A stretch of DNA of 64,000 bases from Xestospongia muta (GCA_963693285.1 OY848922.1:7862923-7926922), one strand, 5' to 3'; counted from the stretch's first letter, positions 1 through 16,297 are shown. Translations and numbers: made by a program. Notes: a model not told the origin generated them from the sequence alone.

Positions 1-1260
1 GGTTTTTAGATGTACTGTCATTTTAGCATACTGTAGGCAATGATAGAAGTAAATGCTGGAGGGTTTGTCGTGGTTGCTATTGCAGTGGTCGTCCATACAG
101 TATGTTCAATATCACTAATTGAATATTTTATTTAGTATTTTAAAATGACGTGCTTGTTTACGTAGGTATCTATGATAGTTACTATGGATTCTGTGCCAGA
201 TGTAAGTATATATTCATATAAGGGATTGTAATTTTATATAATTATACAGGTACTTAAGTCATCTGCTGCAAATGTTGGATATCATGGAACATTCTAATTA
301 TAGGCCTTTTTTCTTTTATTGATCTGTAGAAGTTTACAAAACATTTTTTAGAGTTACTTAGGACGATTTTCAGTCAGTTTTTTTTTAAATATGATGTTTT
401 CATTCATTAATAAAAACATATTTTCAGTCATTTTTTTAACTATTATAATTTCATTCATTAATAAAAACATTTTCTTGTTAAACTGTATATTTGTATTAAG
501 GATCCTACTCAGCTATTACTTTAGTAAAAGAATGGCCTGGATGAGGTTGAGATATCATAACTATTCATGTGCACAGACTACACACCAAAAAATGTGCAGT
601 ATTTTTATTAGTCTCATTACTTTTATTATATTATGTTGCTATTATAAAATAATTTGTGATCTGTAAGATCCATATAGATGTTATTAGTTTATGAAATTTC
701 AATCACAGTATTATAATTATGTTACTGAACACTTGTATCAACACTGTTTAGGAAGCACATTTTTTGTTAAAAATTATAGTTACATTATCAGCCTGCTTTG
801 CTAGTCCTGCTACTTCAAATGCGAGAACATTTGTGTGAATAAATGATTCCTTGCACACAATCAAAGGCTGTGTACACATTTAATCCATGCATGCAGATAT
901 AATAACTGGAAGAAAAGATATACAATGACATAAGCATCAAAGAATCTTTATACATAACCTTATAATACTAAACCTCTTTAATTATGTCCAAAACAAACAA
1001 TAATATTGTAGTTGCATGCTGAATTAAGCATGTAAGATAGCCATTTGCAATGGAATTTACACACAGTATATTCAGCAATGCGTCTCACTAAATATAAATA
1101 AGCAAGTTATGACTATTTAAATGCATTGCTTACAACTGCATTTTCTGTCTCAACTACATTATCTTATGACATGAGCATATAGATTACATAATATGGGTCA
1201 ATATAGTCAGTTATATGGTGCTATACAATCTTGCTGCTACGTGACTGTACTAATGGTTAT
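1..1260. repeat. Left copy of a segmental tandem duplication (about 4.86 kb apart)
   Basis: The stretch aligns by eye with about 4860-6060: the same exons, then matching flanks such as 'acattctaatta...taggcctttt' and 'gttactgaacac'. Both copies carry the peptide gene's 3' end and its downstream DNA, so the peptide genes arose by tandem duplication of a block. Divergence and indels are obvious in the noncoding part. Confidence 0.7.
37..257 (+). CDS. 3' exons of a secreted cysteine-rich peptide gene (partial, paralogue of 4347-5105)
   Basis: Three exons (37-99, 166-201, 250-257) match the last three exons of the complete gene at 4347-5105 in length (63, 36 and 8 nt), intron phase and splice motifs (ctgtag/gtatgt, cgtag/gtaagt, tacag). 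They translate to the C-terminal cysteine-rich part and end in Cys-Thr-stop (TAA at 255-257). All seven cysteines of this part are kept, while about a third of the other residues differ, for example SGRPYS against YGHRYG. The 5' exons (signal peptide and propeptide) lie left of the window, so the copy cannot be judged complete. Conserved splicing and cysteines argue that it is functional. Confidence 0.6.
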
Positions 1261-4240
1261 AAGATATATTGTTGAAATGTTTTACTACTACCACAATTTC
1301 TAGTACTAGGTATCATACACTACAAAGATTACTCACTGCCTTCATAATGGACTTTATATATTGGATTACACTGACTTGTTTGGCAAGTAGTAACTCGATA
1401 TTGGAATGCACTACTTGTGAGTGCATTGGATAAGCACTATCAAACAATCAAAGAAGTTATTTTAAATAAAACTAAATTTGTTTTACAAGCTTCTAAATCT
1501 TATACTGTAGTGCTAAATCTCCTTCCCATGAACATGGTCAAAGGCATAGCTGCTATAATGTACTACTAGTGCTTGTAAGTGAATGTCCAAACACATATAC
1601 TTTAGTATATCTTTATATGTAGCCTCATTGTATTTCATGTATAATGGGTACCAGATTAGATATAGTAAATTTCAGCAATGTGACTCACTGTAAAATGTAG
1701 TAAATAGACTATTTTCTTGTGAGATGAGCATTATAGGTCGATATAGTCAATTATGTCATACTACATAATAGATTGTTGGTACGTGACGACCAGTTAGTTA
1801 CAGATGCTTTGTTGAAATATTTTAGTATTAACTTATTTAATTACTAGGTATTATATTCTACAAAAACTATATAGATTACATATTAGTAAATATTCAAATA
1901 TAGTTCACTATGTAATGATGTACAAAGGCTTCCTAGTACGTGACTAAAAGTTAGTTACAAATCCTTTGTTGAAATATTATACACCCTGGCTTCAATTATT
2001 GTGGAGTACACTAAAAAGATTACCTTTTGGTTCATAGTTAGCATAATTTATAGGAAATTACCAGCTATTATTGGCTTGTCAAACACTCAATTTTGGGTTG
2101 TTTGTTGTTGTAAAAATAAATTATATTTGATGGAAGTCATGCAGTTAATTGTCAAAGCAATGAAAATTCTGGACAAAATAGTTAAACAAAATAACCTTTA
2201 TGGATGTGCAATAGAAAAGTCTTTGGTGCTATATTGTTGCTATATTCCAAGACTGCCAATATCATTGGATAATCTCGATGATACCACAGTCTGGATGGAT
2301 AAACAAACTTTAATTTCTCTGTGATAGCAATCAATAATGCTTATTGGACAAATGGATATATGGACACATGAATTGATAGATGGATCAACGCATGGATGAG
2401 TGGATGGATGGATAAATAGATAAATGGACAGAAATATACAAGCAATAAATAAATATACAAAGAGATGAACAGACAGATGGATGTTAAGAAAGAAACAAGC
2501 ATATGTACCAACCATCTATACATCACTGACCTACATACATATACATGTACATGTACATATACAGAGGATGTACTCTTATACCTTAAAAGCCTTTGTTGCT
2601 ATATTGAGCACCTGATTAGAAAAATTTAGGAGATATTCTAAGACTCCCAAATATCAGTAGATGATTTGATCATACCACAGTCTGGCTTCAATTATTGGGA
2701 AGCACATGCACTACACAAAGATTACTTGCCTTCAATTATGGGATAACACTAGCAATTATTGGTTTGTCAAACACTGAATTTTGGGCTGCATATTGCTGTA
2801 TATATAAATTATAGTAAATGGACAGTCATGAAGTTAATTGTCAAAGCAATAAAAATTCTGAACAACAATGCTTGGTTTTGTCAACTATAGCAAAGATGAA
2901 CTTTTCTAAGCACAATCGATTGTTTTACTTAACAAAGACCTTGTTAAGTGACATTAATATCGCTGCTCTCAAATGTTGCATTATTTTAAAAATGCTATAA
3001 TAATACCCTTTGTTTTACTGTTACATGTACATGTAATTAATGAAGCTTTTTAATTTTTGGCAGACTTTAACAACATTTCTGAACAAAATCAATTGCTTTA
3101 TTTAATTATATAGTTCTTTATAGTCAGAATTGGTTTATAATTGCTTATAAAAGAAGATAAAAGTAGAAATTATTTAATTTTATAGGCCTCACAAAGAAAG
3201 AATAATCTCAGTTAAGTAAAATTATCTTAAGTCTAACATAAATAATTGGATGTTTATGTTAGATCACACAGTAACCTAACACTTTCAAAATGTTTCAAAA
3301 AAAACATGCTATAAACATCATTTAACAGTTATGGATGCTTTGATAACAATATCTGTCCCACACAATCATGTACACGAATTACATGGAGAAGGAGGAAGTT
3401 AAAAGTGATCTTGCTAAGAGTGTCACTTTGTTTGTCGATAAAATAAGGATTACGTGGGAGAGAGTTCAAACTCCTTTCAGGTATTAGTATAGTTCAATGA
3501 CAGGATTGACAAGTGAGAGAGTTACAAGATCTGATCGTGTGGCCACTAGACATTAGTAGCAAGTGTATTTGTCACAGTTTACGTAATAAATCTGTAATCT
3601 AGTGAGTTTACAATATGATTTCAATACCTCAACAGTTGACATATATAGTTGAACTATATATGTTACAAAACTAACTGAAATGTCTATATTATAGTACAGT
3701 ATCTATTAACTTATTAAAATACAATAAGATAGCTAAAAACTTAAAATCTCATTAAATAAATTAATCAACTTAGATCCATGATAGTCTTGGACATTGTTGG
3801 ACACTGTGTGTGGTCATCCATCAAAAATTGTTGAATTTTTCTCTTAGCTACCTCACGAATATGACGGATCATTATCTTAATCAAGAAACACCATATCTGT
3901 AAACATTCATTGCAGGAGAGTGGTACATATCGTTCTGAAGAAGTTTAACAAAATTTAACCACTGAAGACCCATCACATATTGCTAAAGAAAGAGTTGTGT
4001 TATGTTTGCTATAGCTACTTCTGTCACGAGGTTTGTTCTCTTTGCGATTTATTGGCTACAAACACTGCTGCTCTTGTAGCTACAGCTTGAGGCAAACACG
4101 TTTTGTCACGTGCTTAAGTGGGCGTGACCAGCTTTCGAATACTTCAACTCAGCCTTTCTTGGCTGGCTCATGAGCTCATGTTTCAACAATCTAACCCTAC
4201 AAGAACACTTAACTGCACATCATTTTGTAAACAGCCTCAC
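258..4240. other. Intergenic, repeat-rich, no gene recognised
   Basis: No reading frame here looks coding. Short modules recur in degenerate form. One contains 'atgagcatata', 'caatatagtca' and 'tacgtgac' and occurs near 1170-1260, 1720-1800 and 5990-6070. Another, with 'ttattggcttgt' followed by 'aacactcaattttgg', occurs near 2060-2110, 2755-2790 and 6880-6910. A degenerate tetranucleotide tract based on ATGG/GATA lies at about 2350-2480, followed by a TACATG-rich tract at about 2530-2560. Reading frames at 391-666, 2001-2324 and 2818-3000 are low-complexity and unsupported. Confidence 0.55.
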
Positions 4241-4247
4241 TATATAA
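4241..4247 (+). promoter_or_regulatory. TATA box of the cysteine-rich peptide gene
   Basis: TATATAA lies 100 bp upstream of the ATG at 4347, a spacing that leaves a 5' UTR of roughly 70 nt. A CACGTG E-box lies further upstream at about 4107-4112. The assignment rests on the motif and its position only. Confidence 0.5.
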
Positions 4248-4346
4248 GACAGGAACCGACTAGGGAGATTGTAGAAGACTTTTAGTCAATATCTTTCAAA
4301 GTTTCAATAGACTTAAATAATCACTTCCAATAAAGACACCAGAAAC

Positions 4347-5105
4347 ATGAAGTTCATTCTGGTCTTTGTGGGACTGTTCTTCCTTGTTCAATGTCAACCA
4401 AACATTGGTATGTACTTTGTATATATTATATCATGACATTTCTACTCTAATGTTATTTATATAGATGAAGAATTGGCAGAAAATCCTCCCGACAATATGT
4501 TTGAAACACGTTTGGATACAAAAGAGGACAAAGAAGTTCCTATTGAGGATAATGCAAACCAAGAGGACAAACGTAAATATCAAGTTTATTATGCTGCATA
4601 ATAATATATAGAATTTGTTTATTACACATGATTTACTTGTTCTTTTATCTTACAGTATTAATGAATGTTGCCTGCTTATTCATTTTCATTCTATTATAGA
4701 GATTACTGCACAGCTCTTCAGGCCAACTACATGTGTTAAATGTATTTGCAGCAAACCAAACAATTATGGTATATAGCTGTATATGCATTTGTAATAATTA
4801 AGAACCCATCTCTTTTATAGGGTATTCCCATCATGCCTTGTGCTACCGATGTAAGTTATATTAACTTTCAGATACACTGTAATTCTACCATACTGTAGGC
4901 AATAATAGACGTAAATGCTGGAGGGTCTGTCATGGTTGTTACTGCTATGGTCATCGATATGGTATGTTCAATATCACCAATTGAATTCTTTTTTTATTTA
5001 TTCTTCCATTCTTTAGGTGTCTTTGATACTCGTTTTGGATTCTGTAGGAGATGTAAGTATATATTGATATAAATGTTTGTTATTTGTAATTATACAGGTA
5101 CTTGA
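4347..5105 (+). CDS. Secreted cysteine-rich peptide with prepropeptide layout
   Basis: Seven coding exons (4347-4407, 4465-4572, 4700-4768, 4821-4850, 4899-4961, 5017-5052, 5098-5105) with GT-AG introns of 45-127 nt sum to 375 nt, exactly 125 codons. The 124-aa product has a signal peptide (MKFILVFVGLFFLVQCQ), an acidic segment at residues about 18-56 rich in Asp and Glu, then a basic C-terminal domain (residues about 57-124) with 11 cysteines ending FCRRCT. Acidic propiece plus cationic cysteine-rich mature part is the general plan of prodefensin-like host-defence peptides and of many secreted disulfide-rich peptides. The cysteine spacing matches no family I can name, so function is unassigned. 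The odd cysteine number suggests one free thiol or a dimer. A tandem paralogue lies at the left edge of the window. Confidence 0.75.
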
Positions 5106-6040
5106 GTCATCTCCTGTGAACACTGAACATCATAGAACATTCTAATTATTATATAGGCCTTTTTCATTTTTTTGATCTGTAGAAGTTTTTAAGCGAATTC
5201 TTTAAAATTCCATTAGATGATGTTCAGTCAATTTTTAAACTATTAGAATTTCATTAGAACATAATAAAAACGTTTTGTCATTCAACTATTTGTATTAAAG
5301 ATACTATATACTTAGGCATTATTTTATAAAGGACAATAACCTGCATGCACGCAGTTGAGATATTATATAAGTATACATGTCCAAAGACTACATGGCATAC
5401 AAATGTACATAAAACAAGTAATTTTAATTTTTAATTATATGTTGATAATGTAACTGAATAGGCGAGATCCATAAATATTACTATGATAGTCAATTATTGA
5501 GATTTTAATCACAGTATTAGATGTTACTGAACACTGTATCAACATTGCTCATGAAAGGAATCTTTTTAAATTAAAGTTGTGTTAGCAGCTTTTAAATCTC
5601 TGGTTTATACTATAGTGCTGTTACTATGTTAATGTAAGAATAGTTGATCTTGTGCACACGGTCAAAGGCTATTAAGTGTGTGTCGTCCATAAATGAATCA
5701 TATATGATAGCTACAAGAATAGATTACAATCATATAAGCTCTACTATGTCTTTATAATTATGTATCCTCATTATTCCAAGCCTCTTTAATCTCATGCATA
5801 ATGAATAATGACAAGTGATTTTTGTTTAGCCTGATAATTAAAAGGGTATTAGTAATGTAATGAGGATATAGTAAAGTTCAGCAATGTGTCTCACTGTAAA
5901 GCTTAGCAACTTACTATTTCAGACATTGATAATTATTTAGATTGTATATAATAGCATTTTTGGTAGGATTACCTTATCTTGTGATATGAGCATATAGTTT
6001 TCATAATATGTATCAACATAGTCCATTATGTCATACTACG

Positions 6041-6305
6041 TAACATATTACTAGTATATGACTACTGCATGCATGACTGTAAAAAGTAACCAGTTATTTT
6101 AACAACCAATTTGTAGCTTACATGAATGAATTACTATGCAATCAAACCTTCAAATAAATTACTCACTGTATAATTTATATTACATAGCATATTACTAGTA
6201 CAAGACTACTGCATGCCAGTTATTTTAACAACCAATTTGTAACTTACATGAATGAATTATTATGCAATCAAACCTTCAAATGAATTACTCACTGTATAAT
6301 TTATG
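6041..6305. repeat. Direct tandem duplication, about 130 bp unit
   Basis: The module from 'catattactagta' through 'ttactcactgtataattta' occurs twice, at about 6043-6177 and 6188-6305. The copies differ by a few substitutions and by a short segment ('actgtaaaaagtaa') present only in the first. Confidence 0.7.
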
Positions 6306-7450
6306 GGTGTGATATGTTATTACAAAGCAACAAATTATTTAATGAGTACTTAACATGAATTTGGATACAATACTGTTCTACCAATGTAAGCTACAAATTA
6401 GTCATTAAAATAATATATTAATTTAACAGTGATATATGTTACAAGCCAATAGTAGTATGATAAACATAGTTACGAAACTAAATCAATAATATAGTACTGT
6501 GTCTATTTATTTAAAAAGCAATGACACTGCTAAGAACATGAACACTCATTTAATAATTAAATCAAATTTAATCCATGATGGTATTGGACAATGGACATGA
6601 TGCTATATATATGAGCTTGCTGGTATATGACAACTGGTTAGTTACAGATGCTTTATTGAAATATTTTACTATCAGTAATTATAATACAAATATTACTCAA
6701 TGCCTTCCTGGGATGACGACCTTTCACTAAAAGCTTGAGGTTATATGACTACTGGTTAGTTATAAATGATTTACTGAAATATTATACATCTTTATTCTTA
6801 ATTTCAATTATTGGCCATTACATTACAAATTATTTTTTGGTTCCTTAAAATTAGTTTTTAATTATAGAATAACACTAACTATTACTGGCTTGTAGAACAT
6901 TCAATATTGGGCTGTATATATCACTGTAAAAATGACATAGATTTGGTTGACAGTCATGTAGCTAATTGTCAAATTAATAAAGATTCTGGACAAATCTATC
7001 TCATTAGTTAGACAAAATTATCCTGTGTGTGTGTGTAAGGGCTGTCAATATACAATCTGTGGTAGCTTTTATGTGTCAGTGTACTTAAGAGCTATCACTT
7101 TGGATTTTATTACAGTTTATCCCTATATACTTATACTATATACTGCACATGTACTCTTTTTATGGAGTCATTTGTTTATATTCACAAACTGTGAAGTTCC
7201 ATAGTAATAAGTAATCCTAAACAAAGTATGTTGAAATAGGAAAGGAGGGAGGGGTAATTGAAGCCCTATTAACTTCTACCAAATAGTACTGACATAATGA
7301 CATGAATGATAATAAAGTGCTGATGTGTATTCCTTGTCTAAGTAATTGGTAAAGGTTTTGACTATGTGAGGTACATATAATATAGACTCAATATATAGAA
7401 ATATAATAACTTTTGTCCAATCCCTCTCAGGACCTTTTGTAGAGAGGGAG

Positions 7451-7634
7451 CTGACCACATAAGACAATGTTATCCCACCATACTATCACTATGGAGTTGA
7501 CCACATAAGACAATGTTATCCCACCATACTATCACTATGGAGTTGATCACATAAGACAATGTTATCCCACCATACTATCACTATGGAGTTGACCACATAA
7601 GACAATGTTATCCCACTATACTATCACTATGGTT
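7451..7634. repeat. 46-bp minisatellite, four copies
   Basis: The unit beginning 'gaccacataagacaatg' starts at 7453, 7499, 7545 and 7591, an exact 46-bp period. Copies differ by single bases only (gatcac at 7545; cccacta in the last). Near identity indicates recent expansion. Confidence 0.9.
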
Positions 7635-8055
7635 GATAATACTTATGGAGATCCATGTAACAATCTATTTTAACAGTAATGACTTTTTAAATGTAAAATT
7701 ACTCTTTTATTAAGGTTTTCACTGATTATTAGTGGTTAATTAATATTAGGCATGCTTCATTAATGTTACTCATACACCTCACTAATAGGTAATAATAGTT
7801 ATATAATATGAATATTATCAGTAGAAAACCATTTGTTGCTATACTGATCACCTGGTTATGGACAATTAGGTTTTCCAAAATCACCAAGTATAATTAGATG
7901 ATCTTGTTCATATCATAATATCACAATCTGATTTCATCTACTTTACAATAATAATAACGCTATTTATAATAGATATTATATATAGATATTTATAAAAATA
8001 ACACAACAATAATTATGTAATTATATAAAGTAATAAAGCAAACAATACTTAATTA

Positions 8056-10313
8056 TCAATATTTGACTAGTCTATTGTTTCGTTGATCAGCTACCCACAC
8101 TGATCCATTGGACGCCACTGCTACTCCTATTGGATTATAGAACCCTTGTATTAAGTGAATAAAAACACCATGTGAATCAAAGATAGCGAGAGATTCCCCT
8201 TTACAGTTTACCACAAGTGAATTACCAGCTGAATCAATTGCTATACCACGTGGTCCATTAAGATGAGATTGACCATACTGACGAATATATTGACCTTCTG
8301 GAGTGAAGACACTGACTATGTTAGAAATATAACAAGTTACATGAAGATAACCAGAAGAATCAAAGGAAAGACCAGCAGGTGATCTAAACCGTCCATTACC
8401 CTTTATAATATGAGACAATGACTCGTCATGATGAAATATTTGTAAACGGTTATTCCCAGAATCAGCAACATATAATCGACCATTAGGACCAACACAAATG
8501 CCCCAGATGTGTGAAAATTGACCTTTGCCAGACCCTCTACTACCAAAAGTGCCTAAAAACTCTCCCCTTAAATTTAATTTGTGAATTCTATCACCTTCCT
8601 GTTCTGCCACATATATTATATCTCCATTAATAGCTATACCACTTGGATAATTAAACTGTAGTGGACCAGTTCCAAATGAACCTACAGTAGTCTTCTGTCT
8701 TCCACTGCTGTCATATACATATATACATTGGTTACCACAACTAGTAGTAAACATATTACCATTGTTAGAAAAGGCTATGAACCATGGGCGGTTTATTCCA
8801 GAGATGGATCACACTGGATTGATGAGAGCAGTGTAATCTCGGCAAGTAGCTACAGAAACAATAAAGGGGCTGTCTTGGATAGGCTGATCTTTGATAGTGA
8901 GGAAGAATTTGTGTCGACCTAACTGTTGTGGCATCAAAGAGACAAAGTAAGTACCATCACCACAATCTGTTGTGATAGCTGGAATATTTGTATTGTTTTT
9001 TTCAATGCCAGCTAACCTCCCCTTAACTATGGCGCCTCTTTTAGACAACTGCTTACCAGTACAATCTTTGAGTATAACTTGAACCTTGTATTCTTTCCCA
9101 ACTGCTGCACCAAAAGGCATTACTGCTGTTGTATTATTAGGAGATATTTCACCAAACACTATACCTACATTTGCTATCTTTGTAGCTAGTTCATCTGTAT
9201 TAATATCTACTGATATAGTTGGTGACTCATTTACTTCAAGAGACATCTCAGAGAACTCTTGTTGTAGTTGCTTTGCTCTGGTCTGTAGTGTGTGAGCAAC
9301 TGATAGTAACTCAACATCATTGTACTCTCCTACGGCACTGGTTACAAGACTCTCACAGAAAGTCATATTTTCAAAGAGATGTTGGATCCCATCCAGCTGA
9401 CAAGAGAGACGAGCCTCCTTAGCATTAGCGACCTCACTACTCTGAGCTAATAGAGCCTCCTCACGTTCATGTAAAAGTTTCTGAAGAGTGGCAAATGTTT
9501 GACGTATGATTGTATCTACTTCGCATTTACGTGATTGGATCTTCATCTTTATCTCTTCTCCTGAAATCAAGACCTTCTTAAGCTGTTGTTGAGCATCTTG
9601 GAAACTTTTTAAGCTTTCACAAAGAGTAGCCTTTTTGCTGTCTACTTGGCTTTGTATGTCAATAACAGGATGGTCCTTGTGGTTTATTACTGTACATTTG
9701 ACACATACTGGAATGATACATTCTCGACAATAAAAGTCAAGCCGTTGATCAGTGTGATCTTGGCAGGTATGGGTAAAAGATGGAATACTTTTTGCTAGTG
9801 TGTCTTGAGTCATACTTCTAGCTTCATCAAGAGTAAAATATGAGTGCATACGTATTGAACGTACCAATTGATGAGCATCCCAACATTGCTTACAAAGGAG
9901 ATCCTTACAATCAGTACAAAAGACCATACTAGAATTTTTGGCACATGAGTCACATGGAGGTGAAGGGTTAGAGTAGATTTTCCTAAAAATGTCACTCTTC
10001 TTGTTGTTAAGACCAAAATTATTAGGAAGATTGATGATTCCTCCAATTGGTACTGTTGTAGTCTCATGACAGGAGGGACAAGTGATGGAGTTAGGCCCAG
10101 TACATTCAGTGATGAGAGACTGGATACAATGAGCACAGAATGAGTGACAACAAGACAGCATACGAGGGTCATGATAAGGTTGACTACATTTTAGACAACA
10201 AGTAGAACTCAAATTAGCCTAAATATGTAGACAGTCATATCAAATCCTATCAATAATATACTACTTACATGTTTAAGAGGTCCACTAGCAGCACCACTAG
10301 TAGAAGAGAACAT
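8056..10313 (-). CDS. TRIM-FLN-NHL protein interrupted by one in-frame TGA
   Basis: Two exons on the minus strand. Exon 1 (10313-10269, 15 codons, MFSSTSGAASGPLKH) joins across a 50-nt GT-AG intron to exon 2 (10218-8056). The reading runs RING (CCLKC...CHSFCAHC...CPSC), B-box 1 (CDSC...C..C), B-box 2 (CQDHTDQRLDFYC...HKDHP), coiled coil, filamin-type Ig domain and NHL beta-propeller repeats with the GVAVASNGSVWVADQ signature. This is the layout of TRIM2/TRIM3/TRIM71-type E3 ubiquitin ligases, with the NHL propeller as the substrate- or RNA-binding part. A single TGA at 8811-8809 falls between the filamin and NHL domains; both sides stay in the same frame and align with the intact paralogue at 23368. 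Either this is a recent nonsense allele, a sequence error or a readthrough site, or only the NHL-less protein is made. Confidence 0.75.
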
Positions 10314-11252
10314 TGTTGTAGTGTCAATCAATGTTAACATAAATATTATAAGTCAGAAGTAAAGGTCATTATCATATCACATGATTGTTATGATAACAAG
10401 GTATAGCAAATGTATGGCATTTAATTACTTAAGTACACAAATAGTTATCTTTATTTACATAGTGCCTATGAACTTGATATTATTTTTTCTTTACAAGTGA
10501 GTAATCATTTGTTGCAACTTTGGAAGATAAAAAAGACCTAATAAAATATAAGAAGACACTACATGGTTATGTCCAGGTAACTATGTAAATATAACAACAT
10601 GTAATTGTCAATATATTAAGAGTTAAGGAAGGTTTAGGTTCAAAAGGGATTAGTCAATTTAACCAGTCCATGGTTGTATGAGTTTCATGTAACAAACTTA
10701 TTTGATGCAAACTAACTAAAAGTAAACACACTAGTTATTGTCCTATGGAATTGATTTTTAATGAAATGCTTGAATGAATTAGACAAATGAGGATGTATAG
10801 ATATAGAAACAGCCAATTTCATAGTACGTTAGCAATCAAACAATATTATGTTTACTTTCAAATTGAATCAATTAATTTTGTTACTTGCTACCTGTGTAAT
10901 GATATATTAATTAAATCAACCTATCACTTTTTACAGTGTAAAAATATATATGTATGTGCATGCAAACTGTCTGTCATGTCTTTTACAGAGTCATTAATGA
11001 ACAATTTTTCTGCCAAACTGATGAATCAGCAAAAAATTACATACCAATTTAATGATAGGAAGTAATTTAACAAAATGTAATATAGGAAAAAGTAACAAAT
11101 TTTGTGGTGAAGGAAGAGTTATTAGAATATATAATTACGGTATATCAGCCACAGAGCGTACGTGTGTACCTAAAGGGCCGGGTAAAACAGTGAAGACGCT
11201 TCACGACATCGCGAGAGTCAGACTATAACTATAGAAGAATATCTTTGATATA
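10314..11252. promoter_or_regulatory. Divergent intergenic region between TRIM-NHL and SAMHD1
   Basis: The start codons of the minus-strand TRIM-NHL gene and the plus-strand SAMHD1 gene face away from each other across this 939-bp gap, so it must carry both promoters. Near the TRIM side, 'atcatatcacatgattgttatga' resembles the element upstream of the other TRIM-NHL gene. No TATA box stands out. Its middle is occupied by a degenerate repeat (about 10640-10938). Confidence 0.5.
10640..10938. mobile_element. Degenerate copy related to the 245-bp TA-flanked inverted-repeat element
   Basis: The right part, from 'tagtacgttagcaat' to 'ctttttacagtg' followed by TA at 10939-10940, lines up with the right half of the element at 44347-44591, including the terminal 'ttttacagtg'. 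The left half is only weakly recognisable, so the left boundary is approximate. Confidence 0.4.
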
Positions 11253-14719
<3,467 letters not shown>

Positions 14720-14928
14720 ATACAATAGCTATGCCATTGCTTTTATTTTCAAGTACAGCAATGCAGTATGTGTATATTCTTTAACTAACTTAATCACAAT
14801 TATACATAATTATTAATTAATTGACTGCATGATGTCATAATCAACAATACCGTCACCGGTTACACATATACCTCTCAAATAAGTGATGGTGTGTGTTTAG
14901 TAGTCATTTGGCTGTATCTTTGCATTAG

Positions 14929-15069
14929 GAATCACCATATGGGGTTATTTCACCACAAAAAGAAGACTCAGTTAATGAAGATAAGACTAGTACCTCATCA
15001 GTAAAAAAAGAAGACTCGGTTAGTAATAAAGATGAGACTAGCAAATCAAAGAAACAATTAAAGTTTTAA
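14929..15069 (+). other. SAMHD1: Candidate alternative terminal exon of SAMHD1 (copy 2)
   Basis: A splice acceptor at 14921-14928 precedes a 141-nt open frame (46 codons plus TAA) in the same phase as exon 14 at 14582. The product differs from exon 14 by insertion of VKK and loss of PL near the C-terminus. Use would require skipping the first copy; expression is not shown by sequence. Confidence 0.6.
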
Positions 15070-15278
15070 ATACAATAGCTATGCCATTGCTTTTATTTTC
15101 AAGTACAGCAATGCAGTATGTGTATATTCTTTAACTAACTTAATCACAATTATACATAATTATTAATTAATTGACTGCATGATGTCATAATCAACAATAC
15201 CGTCACCGATTACACATATACCTCTCAAATAAGTGATGGTGTGTGTTTAGTAGTCATTTGGCTGTATCTTTGCATTAG

Positions 15279-15419
15279 GAATCACCATATGGGGTTATTT
15301 CACCACAAAAAGAAGACTCAGTTAATGAAGATAAGACTAGTACCTCATCAGTAAAAAAAGAAGACTCGGTTAGTAATAAAGATGAGACTAGCAAATCAAA
15401 GAAACAATTAAAGTTTTAA
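15279..15419 (+). other. SAMHD1: Candidate alternative terminal exon of SAMHD1 (copy 3)
   Basis: Third copy of the terminal exon, 141 nt, with intact acceptor, frame and TAA. It encodes the same peptide as copy 2. Confidence 0.6.
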
Positions 15420-15602
15420 ATACAATAGCTATGCCATTGCTTTTATTTTCAAGTACAGCAATGCAGTATGTGTATAGTCTTTAACTAACTTAATCACAAT
15501 TATACATAATTATTAATTAATTGACTGCATGATGTCATAATCAACAATAATGTCACCGGTTACACATATACCTCTCAAATAAGTGATGGTGTGTGTTTAG
15601 TA

Positions 15603-16297
15603 GAAACATTTATTGATTATACATCACTTTACATTGTTTCACTTCAATTTATATAATTATAATTTTGCTCTGTATCCCTTGATCTGTCTCAATTTATTGT
15701 TTGATCTGTTTAAAAACATTGTAAGTTCAATTGTATATTACTTTTACTTCCATCAACAACTTCACTAAAATCAGTAATTTAATTAGTGGTTAACAACAAT
15801 ACATTATTGTAATGATACAATGTTAACAATAACACACTAGTCAATGATTGGGGTGATTACAACAGGCATGTGGGTAGAAGATTAGTTAAAATTAGTTGTA
15901 TTTTTGTTAGTTCATTATTGACTCATTTTCTGAATGTCTTCAAACTTTTGAATAACATGGTAATAGAATCATAACTATATATACATTCAACAAAATCTTT
16001 ACTCCTTTTGGGAACATGAAGAACCTTAAATATTTTCATTCTGTGTATTGCTCAATATAATGTCCAGTCGAATCCGAATAGTGCTCTATGATATCAAACT
16101 CCTTTTATCCATAAGTCTATCATTTTCATGTCATCTTCGCTGCGTCAAGTTAACTCGAGTGTTATATAGTATGAATATCCTAATTAACGCGTAGGAAATT
16201 CATGCTTTAACATCCGAACTACGACAAATTACATGTATATACCACACCCTCAATTCTTGACGGGAAGAGAAGGGCGTTTTACCGAGTAAAGGCCGCA
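15603..16297. other. Intergenic region before the ankyrin-kinase locus
   Basis: AT-rich with no coding frame. The last 60-70 bp before 16298 have more GC ('gacgggaagagaagggcg') and probably hold the 5' UTR of the downstream locus. No TATA box identified. Confidence 0.45.

Larger units (their letters stand above)
5106..8055. other. Intergenic region, no gene recognised
   Basis: The first kilobase is the right-hand copy of the duplicated flank seen at 258-1260. Beyond it are AT-rich sequence, a short tandem duplication (6041-6305), a (GT)n tract near 7025 and a 46-bp minisatellite (7451-7634). No convincing coding frame; the minus-strand frame at 7276-7467 overlaps the minisatellite edge and is not supported. 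Confidence 0.55.

Noticed and set aside
391..666. 91-codon frame near the left edge
   Set aside because: Composed of Ile/Phe/Lys-rich AT noise in the duplicated flank; the paralogous region near 5230-5460 has no matching frame.
2240..2526. Two overlapping minus-strand frames of 61 and 91 codons
   Set aside because: They translate the degenerate ATGG/GATA tetranucleotide tract.
8755..8811. Short intron removing the TGA in the TRIM-NHL gene
   Set aside because: The only GT...AG pair around the stop (gtgtga to ttcatag) spans 40 nt and would shift the NHL frame.
8809..8811. TGA as selenocysteine
   Set aside because: The position is not cysteine in either paralogue and no selenoprotein family has this layout.
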